Shown: positions 4,892-8,524 of the stretch, piece by piece | Numbering within the stretch: the first letter of the stretch is position 1 | Layout of the letters: each line of letters begins with the position of its first letter | Position numbers and translations under genes: made by a program | Notes under the pieces: model-generated | What the model was told of the DNA's origin: nothing | What the model saw: only the letters and a program-made list of their open reading frames with translations | Database searches by the model: none | Assembly: GCA_030639165.1 (NCBI GenBank) | Contig: DAOWDF010000090.1 | Coordinates: forward strand, 1 to 8,524 | DNA length: 8,524 nucleotides | From: Alphaproteobacteria bacterium | GTDB lineage: Bacteria; Pseudomonadota; Alphaproteobacteria; Micavibrionales; Micavibrionaceae | Reading direction: 5' to 3'

Positions 4892-7084
4892 ATGTCGTTA
4901 GATCGCGCCAAAATAGTTCACGAAAATTTTCTAAATGGGGTTAAAGAACATAACCTCCCTGTAAATAGTGACTATGACATTGCGGCGGCAAACCTATCTA
5001 ACCACGAAGCAATCAGGATTTTTGAAAGCCAAGCCCTCTCCCGTCACCTAGATATGATCGCAAGAAAGCTGCAAGCATGCGGCGAAGCGTTCTATACTAT
5101 CGGCAGCTCAGGCCACGAAGGTAACGCTGCCATAGCCGCAGCCCTTCGCTTAGATGATATGGCCTTCCTCCATTATCGTGATGCAGCCTTTCTAATTGAG
5201 CGCTCAAAACAGCTAGCAGGATCAACGCCCCTTTGGGATATGTTGCTTTCCTTTACAGCCTGCGCGGATGATCCAATTTCTCAAGGACGGCACAAGGTTT
5301 TAGGCTCTAAAGAGCTTTTCATACCGCCGCAAACCAGCACTATAGCCTCACACTTGCCAAAAGCAGTTGGCACGGCCTACAGCATCGACCTTAACAGAAA
5401 CCTTGAGTTAGCGACTGGGTTGCTAGAAGATTCCATCGCCATGTGCTCTTTTGGAGATGCCTCGGCCAATCATTCCACCGCAGTTGGAGCGATTAATACA
5501 GCTTGCTGGACAAGCTATCAGGGCGCATCCATGCCAATTCTTTTTATCTGTGAAGATAATGATATCGGCATCTCCACCCTTACCCCTGATGGCTGGATAA
5601 GAAAGCGCTACGAAGATCATGTGGGCTTAAAGTATTTTTATTGTGATGGCTTGAATATATTCGACACATATAAAGTTACGCGCGAGGCGCAAGACTATGT
5701 GCGCAATAACCGCAAGCCAGCATTCTTGCATTTTAAATGTGTGCGCCTATTTGGTCATGCGGGGCCAGATGTCCAAAATGTTTACATGAATAAACAACAG
5801 ATTGAGGATACAGAGGCTAACGACCCCCTACTCCATTCTGCTAGCTTACTTATTCAGAATAATATACTGAACCAAACCCAAATTATTGATCTATATAATG
5901 GCATTGAAGAACAGGTAGCACGCGCCTCCGAGCAAGTTATTAAGCGTCCAAAGTTGAAAACTGCGCAAGAAGTAATGGCGAGCATCATTCCACCTAAATG
6001 CGAAAACTTACAGCCAACCACATATATATCCAGCAAGGATCGCCAAGATCATTTTGAGCGTGAATATGAGGCTCAGCAAAAGCCAGCACATATGGCAAAA
6101 ATGATTAACTGGGCGCTGCATGACCTGATGCTAGAGCATTCAGAAATAGTTTTAGCTGGCGAGGATATTGGCCCTAAAGGCGGCGTATATAATGTTACCG
6201 CTAACCTCCATAATAAATTTGGCGGGAATCGTGTTATAAACACCCTCCTTGATGAGCAAAGCATATTGGGGCTAGCCATAGGTATGGCGCATAATAATAT
6301 AGTGCCGATCCCCGAAATCCAGTTCTTGGCATATCTGCATAATGCGGAGGATCAATTGCGCGGCGAGGCAGCAACCCTGCCCTTCTTCTCAAACGGTCAA
6401 TATACTAACCCTATGGTGATTAGAATTGCAGGACTGGCCTATCAGCGCGGCTTTGGTGGGCATTTCCACAATGATAACAGCTTTAATGTCTTGCGGGATA
6501 TCCCCGGTCTTATTATTGCCTGCCCAAGTAATGGAGCAGATGCAGTTTCGATACTGCGCGAAGCTGTACGCCTTGCCCGCGAGGAACAGCGCATAGTCGT
6601 TTTCCTAGAGCCGATCGCGCTATACATGACCCGCGATTTAGATGAGGAAAAAGACGGCGGCTGGAGTTTTATTTATGAAGGTACAAAGCAAATATCTTTC
6701 GGTGAAATCGGGCAATATGGCCAAGGAAAAGGCCTCGCCATAATTACTTACGGCAATGGTTATTATCTATCCCGTCAGGCGGCCAAGGAGTTGGGCAAAG
6801 AAATAGACTTACGCATTATTGACCTGCGCTGGCTTAACCCTCTGCCAGAAAAAGTTATTATCGAAGCAGTTGAAGATTGCGAAAATATTTTGATTGTCGA
6901 TGAATGTCGTAAGACAGGCTCACTATCGGAAGAACTTATAACTTTGTTAAAAGATAAACCGAATATTGAGCGCCACACAGCGGAGGATAGCTTTATCCCA
7001 CTAGGGCGCGCTTACGCCTCAACTTTGCCAAGCAAAGAAAGTATCATTGCCGCGGCTAACGACTTAATGGAGGGCAAATCATGA
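4892..7084 (+). CDS. fused E1 alpha-beta 2-oxo acid dehydrogenase
   Basis: A 730-residue thiamine diphosphate enzyme joining both E1 chains of a 2-oxo acid dehydrogenase. The family decarboxylates a 2-oxo acid and passes the acyl group to a lipoyl or similar carrier. E1-alpha is about 40-345: HYRDAAF (94-100), GR.....GSKE near 132, the diphosphate/metal motif from Gly188-Asp189-Ala190 to EDN (221-223), and RLFGHAGPD (285-293). A linker follows to about 395. E1-beta is about 396-725: GEDIGPKGGVYNVT (423-436), catalytic-type Glu455 in NTLLDEQ, FLAYLHNAEDQ, FLEPIALY (571-578), then the transketolase C-terminal domain from about 600. The closest fit is the branched-chain/pyruvate heterotetramer type. 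Oddities are GDA for GDG and HFHND (524-528) for the usual HSQ. The start is fixed by an in-frame stop 12 bases upstream. The stop overlaps the acyltransferase start (ATGA). Confidence 0.93.
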   Translation: MSLDRAKIVHENFLNGVKEHNLPVNSDYDIAAANLSNHEAIRIFESQALSRHLDMIARKLQACGEAFYTIGSSGHEGNAAIAAALRLDDMAFLHYRDAAFLIERSKQLAGSTPLWDMLLSFTACADDPISQGRHKVLGSKELFIPPQTSTIASHLPKAVGTAYSIDLNRNLELATGLLEDSIAMCSFGDASANHSTAVGAINTACWTSYQGASMPILFICEDNDIGISTLTPDGWIRKRYEDHVGLKYFYCDGLNIFDTYKVTREAQDYVRNNRKPAFLHFKCVRLFGHAGPDVQNVYMNKQQIEDTEANDPLLHSASLLIQNNILNQTQIIDLYNGIEEQVARASEQVIKRPKLKTAQEVMASIIPPKCENLQPTTYISSKDRQDHFEREYEAQQKPAHMAKMINWALHDLMLEHSEIVLAGEDIGPKGGVYNVTANLHNKFGGNRVINTLLDEQSILGLAIGMAHNNIVPIPEIQFLAYLHNAEDQLRGEAATLPFFSNGQYTNPMVIRIAGLAYQRGFGGHFHNDNSFNVLRDIPGLIIACPSNGADAVSILREAVRLAREEQRIVVFLEPIALYMTRDLDEEKDGGWSFIYEGTKQISFGEIGQYGQGKGLAIITYGNGYYLSRQAAKELGKEIDLRIIDLRWLNPLPEKVIIEAVEDCENILIVDECRKTGSLSEELITLLKDKPNIERHTAEDSFIPLGRAYASTLPSKESIIAAANDLMEGKS

Positions 7085-8100
7085 AGCAGACAGCTCTCGT
7101 TATATGCCCGGGGCGCGGCACTTACGGTAAGGAAGAGCTTGGCTATTTCAGGCGTTATCATAGCGACAAGCGCGACCTTATCGAGGGCATAGATGCCTAT
7201 CGCTCAGAGAAAGGGCAAGTGCCTATTTCTGAGCTAGATGCAGCCAGCGCCTTCACCCCAAAAGATCATACAAGAGGAGATAACGCATCCGCCCTTATAT
7301 ATGCATGCGCTTATGCAGACTTCCTCTCAATTGATAGGGATAAATTCGATATTGTCGCGGTCACTGGAAATTCGATGGGCTGGTATATAGCATTATCCTG
7401 TGGCGGAGCAATATCTGCGAACAACGGCACTCATATAATCAACACCATGGGCACTTTCATGCAAAATTCCATGATTGGAGGGCAGCTTATTTATATATAT
7501 GTTGATGATGATTGGCAGGAAATTAATGGCGCATATCAAGAGCTAATGGATTTGGTAGCAGGTATCAAAGATCTCCATTTATCTATAAATCTGGGCGGTA
7601 TGGTAGTTTTTGGCGGCACAGATGAGGCGCTTAAACAAACTGAGGCAAAATTAGAAACCAGAGGCAATTTCCCTTTTAGGCTCATTAACCATGCGGCTTT
7701 CCATACGCCCTTACAACAGCCCATATCGAAAAAAGCTATGCAACATTTTGATGCTGGTTTATTTGATAATCCTGATATTCCATTGATAGATGGGCGCGGG
7801 CATATTTGGACAAAATATTCTACTAATGCGGATGAAATATTTAACTATACTTTCGCTCATCAAGTTACACGCCATTATGATTTTACTAAGGCTGTTCAAG
7901 TATCAGTCAAAGAATATGCGCCCGATAAAATCATTATCTTAGGGTCTGGAAGCACCTTAGGCGGGGCTGTGGCTCAAAGCTTGATTGATATTAAATGGCT
8001 GGGCTTAGAATCCAAACAAGATTTCACTGAGCTACAAAGCGCTGCCCCGCACATCCTTTCAATGGGTATAGAAGAGCAACGATCACTTGTTATAAAGTGA
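7081..8100 (+). CDS. FabD-like acyltransferase, atypical specificity site
   Basis: A 339-residue protein of the malonyl-CoA:ACP transacylase (FabD/AT) fold, slightly longer than typical FabD. It has the entry motif CPGRGTYG (9-16), nucleophile Ser98 in GNSMGWY (family GHSLGE), His208 in AAFHTPL (family FHSPLM), and Gln261 in AHQVTRHYDF, matching the conserved Gln before the PVRW-like segment. The residue in the position of the carboxylate-binding Arg (RGxxMQ in malonyl enzymes) is Met123 in MGTFMQ, and the oxyanion-loop Gln of PGQG is Arg12. These changes argue against malonyl as substrate; a monocarboxylic acyl group or an editing hydrolase is more likely, by inference. The start ATG overlaps the E1 stop (ATGA) with GGAGGG upstream, so the two are translated together. 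It should not be called fabD without a test. Confidence 0.88.
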   Translation: MKQTALVICPGRGTYGKEELGYFRRYHSDKRDLIEGIDAYRSEKGQVPISELDAASAFTPKDHTRGDNASALIYACAYADFLSIDRDKFDIVAVTGNSMGWYIALSCGGAISANNGTHIINTMGTFMQNSMIGGQLIYIYVDDDWQEINGAYQELMDLVAGIKDLHLSINLGGMVVFGGTDEALKQTEAKLETRGNFPFRLINHAAFHTPLQQPISKKAMQHFDAGLFDNPDIPLIDGRGHIWTKYSTNADEIFNYTFAHQVTRHYDFTKAVQVSVKEYAPDKIIILGSGSTLGGAVAQSLIDIKWLGLESKQDFTELQSAAPHILSMGIEEQRSLVIK

Positions 8101-8102
8101 TG

Positions 8103-8524
8103 TTAGGAAAATGCCTGTATTCCAGTTTGCGCGCGACCAAGGATAAGGGCGTGGATATCGTGCGTTCCTTCATAAGTATTGACCGTTTCCAGATTAATCA
8201 TATGGCGGATAACTTGAAACTCTTCTGAAATACCATTCGCGCCATGTATATCACGAGCAAGGCGCGCTATATCAAGGGCTTTGCCGCAATTATTGCGTTT
8301 TATCAGCGAGATTTGCTCGGGAGCCATATTGCCCTCATCCATAATTCTTCCAACGCGCAAGGAAGCCTGCAAGCCCAAAGCTATTTCAGTTTGCATGTCG
8401 GCCAATTTTTTCTGAACTAGCTGCGTTGCGGCAAGTGGCTTTCCGAATTGCACTCGATCCAACGCATATTGCCTTGATGCGTGCCAGCAAAATTCAGCCG
8501 CCTCCATCACTCCCCACGATATGC
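8103..8524 (-). CDS. gcdH: glutaryl-CoA dehydrogenase, C-terminal part
   Basis: The last 140 codons of an acyl-CoA dehydrogenase whose 5' part lies beyond the right edge. The FAD enzyme oxidises and decarboxylates glutaryl-CoA to crotonyl-CoA in lysine and tryptophan breakdown. The frame runs to the edge as I-S-W-G-V-M-E-A-A-E, matching the family's IAWG.LGAAE; GTG 8510 and ATG 8507 are internal codons, not the start. Family marks are YALDRVQFGKPLAATQLVQK, KLADMQTEIALGLQA, GKALDIARLARDIHG.NGI, and VNTYEGTHDIHALILGRAQT, which includes the catalytic-base Glu of YEGT. It converges on the acyltransferase gene with two bases between stops. The link to the dehydrogenase operon is positional only. 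Confidence 0.93.
   Translation of the reverse strand, partial: ISWGVMEAAEFCWHASRQYALDRVQFGKPLAATQLVQKKLADMQTEIALGLQASLRVGRIMDEGNMAPEQISLIKRNNCGKALDIARLARDIHGANGISEEFQVIRHMINLETVNTYEGTHDIHALILGRAQTGIQAFS

Noticed and set aside
8103..8510. Short complete gene starting at GTG 8510
   Set aside because: The frame stays open to the edge and the upstream residues match the glutaryl-CoA dehydrogenase family, so it is a partial gene.

Overview
The window most resembles a moderately AT-rich alphaproteobacterium. The pointers are promoter boxes of the CTTGAC-17-TATATT kind, a tRNA-Gly gene that encodes its own CCA, and a glutaryl-CoA dehydrogenase end of proteobacterial type. The genus cannot be named from this sequence. 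Nothing shows a phage, an insertion sequence or a CRISPR array.

Left block (1-3060), all on the minus strand. A bidirectional terminator at the left edge follows an exported metallo-beta-lactamase-fold hydrolase with a complete zinc site. Next come tRNA-Gly(UCC), with repeats of its own 3' end beside it, a small four-cysteine lipoprotein, and a secreted protein with a His-Pro-Glu tandem repeat, an Asn/Ser/Gly-rich linker and an unrecognised C-terminal domain. The lipoprotein and the repeat protein each have a recognisable promoter. The terminator of the repeat-protein gene runs directly into the lipoprotein promoter.

Right block (3060-8100), plus strand. A divergent intergenic region carries promoters for both directions, with a dyad inside the rightward one. 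The first gene is a 564-residue Ala-rich protein with two Sel1-like repeats. Then follow two genes joined by an ATGA overlap: a 730-residue fusion of E1-alpha and E1-beta of a branched-chain/pyruvate type 2-oxo acid dehydrogenase, and a FabD-like acyltransferase. The acyltransferase keeps the Ser/His catalytic pair but has Met where malonyl-specific enzymes have Arg. No E2, lipoyl protein or acyl carrier protein is visible in the window.

Right edge. The 3' end of a glutaryl-CoA dehydrogenase gene (minus strand) converges on the acyltransferase gene with only two bases between the stop codons.

The most interesting element is the coupled fused-E1 plus unusual acyltransferase pair. It suggests that an acyl unit from oxidative decarboxylation of a 2-oxo acid is passed to or from a carrier protein rather than simply to CoA. 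This is inference. The secreted histidine-rich repeat protein and the Sel1-repeat protein are the other poorly explained genes.
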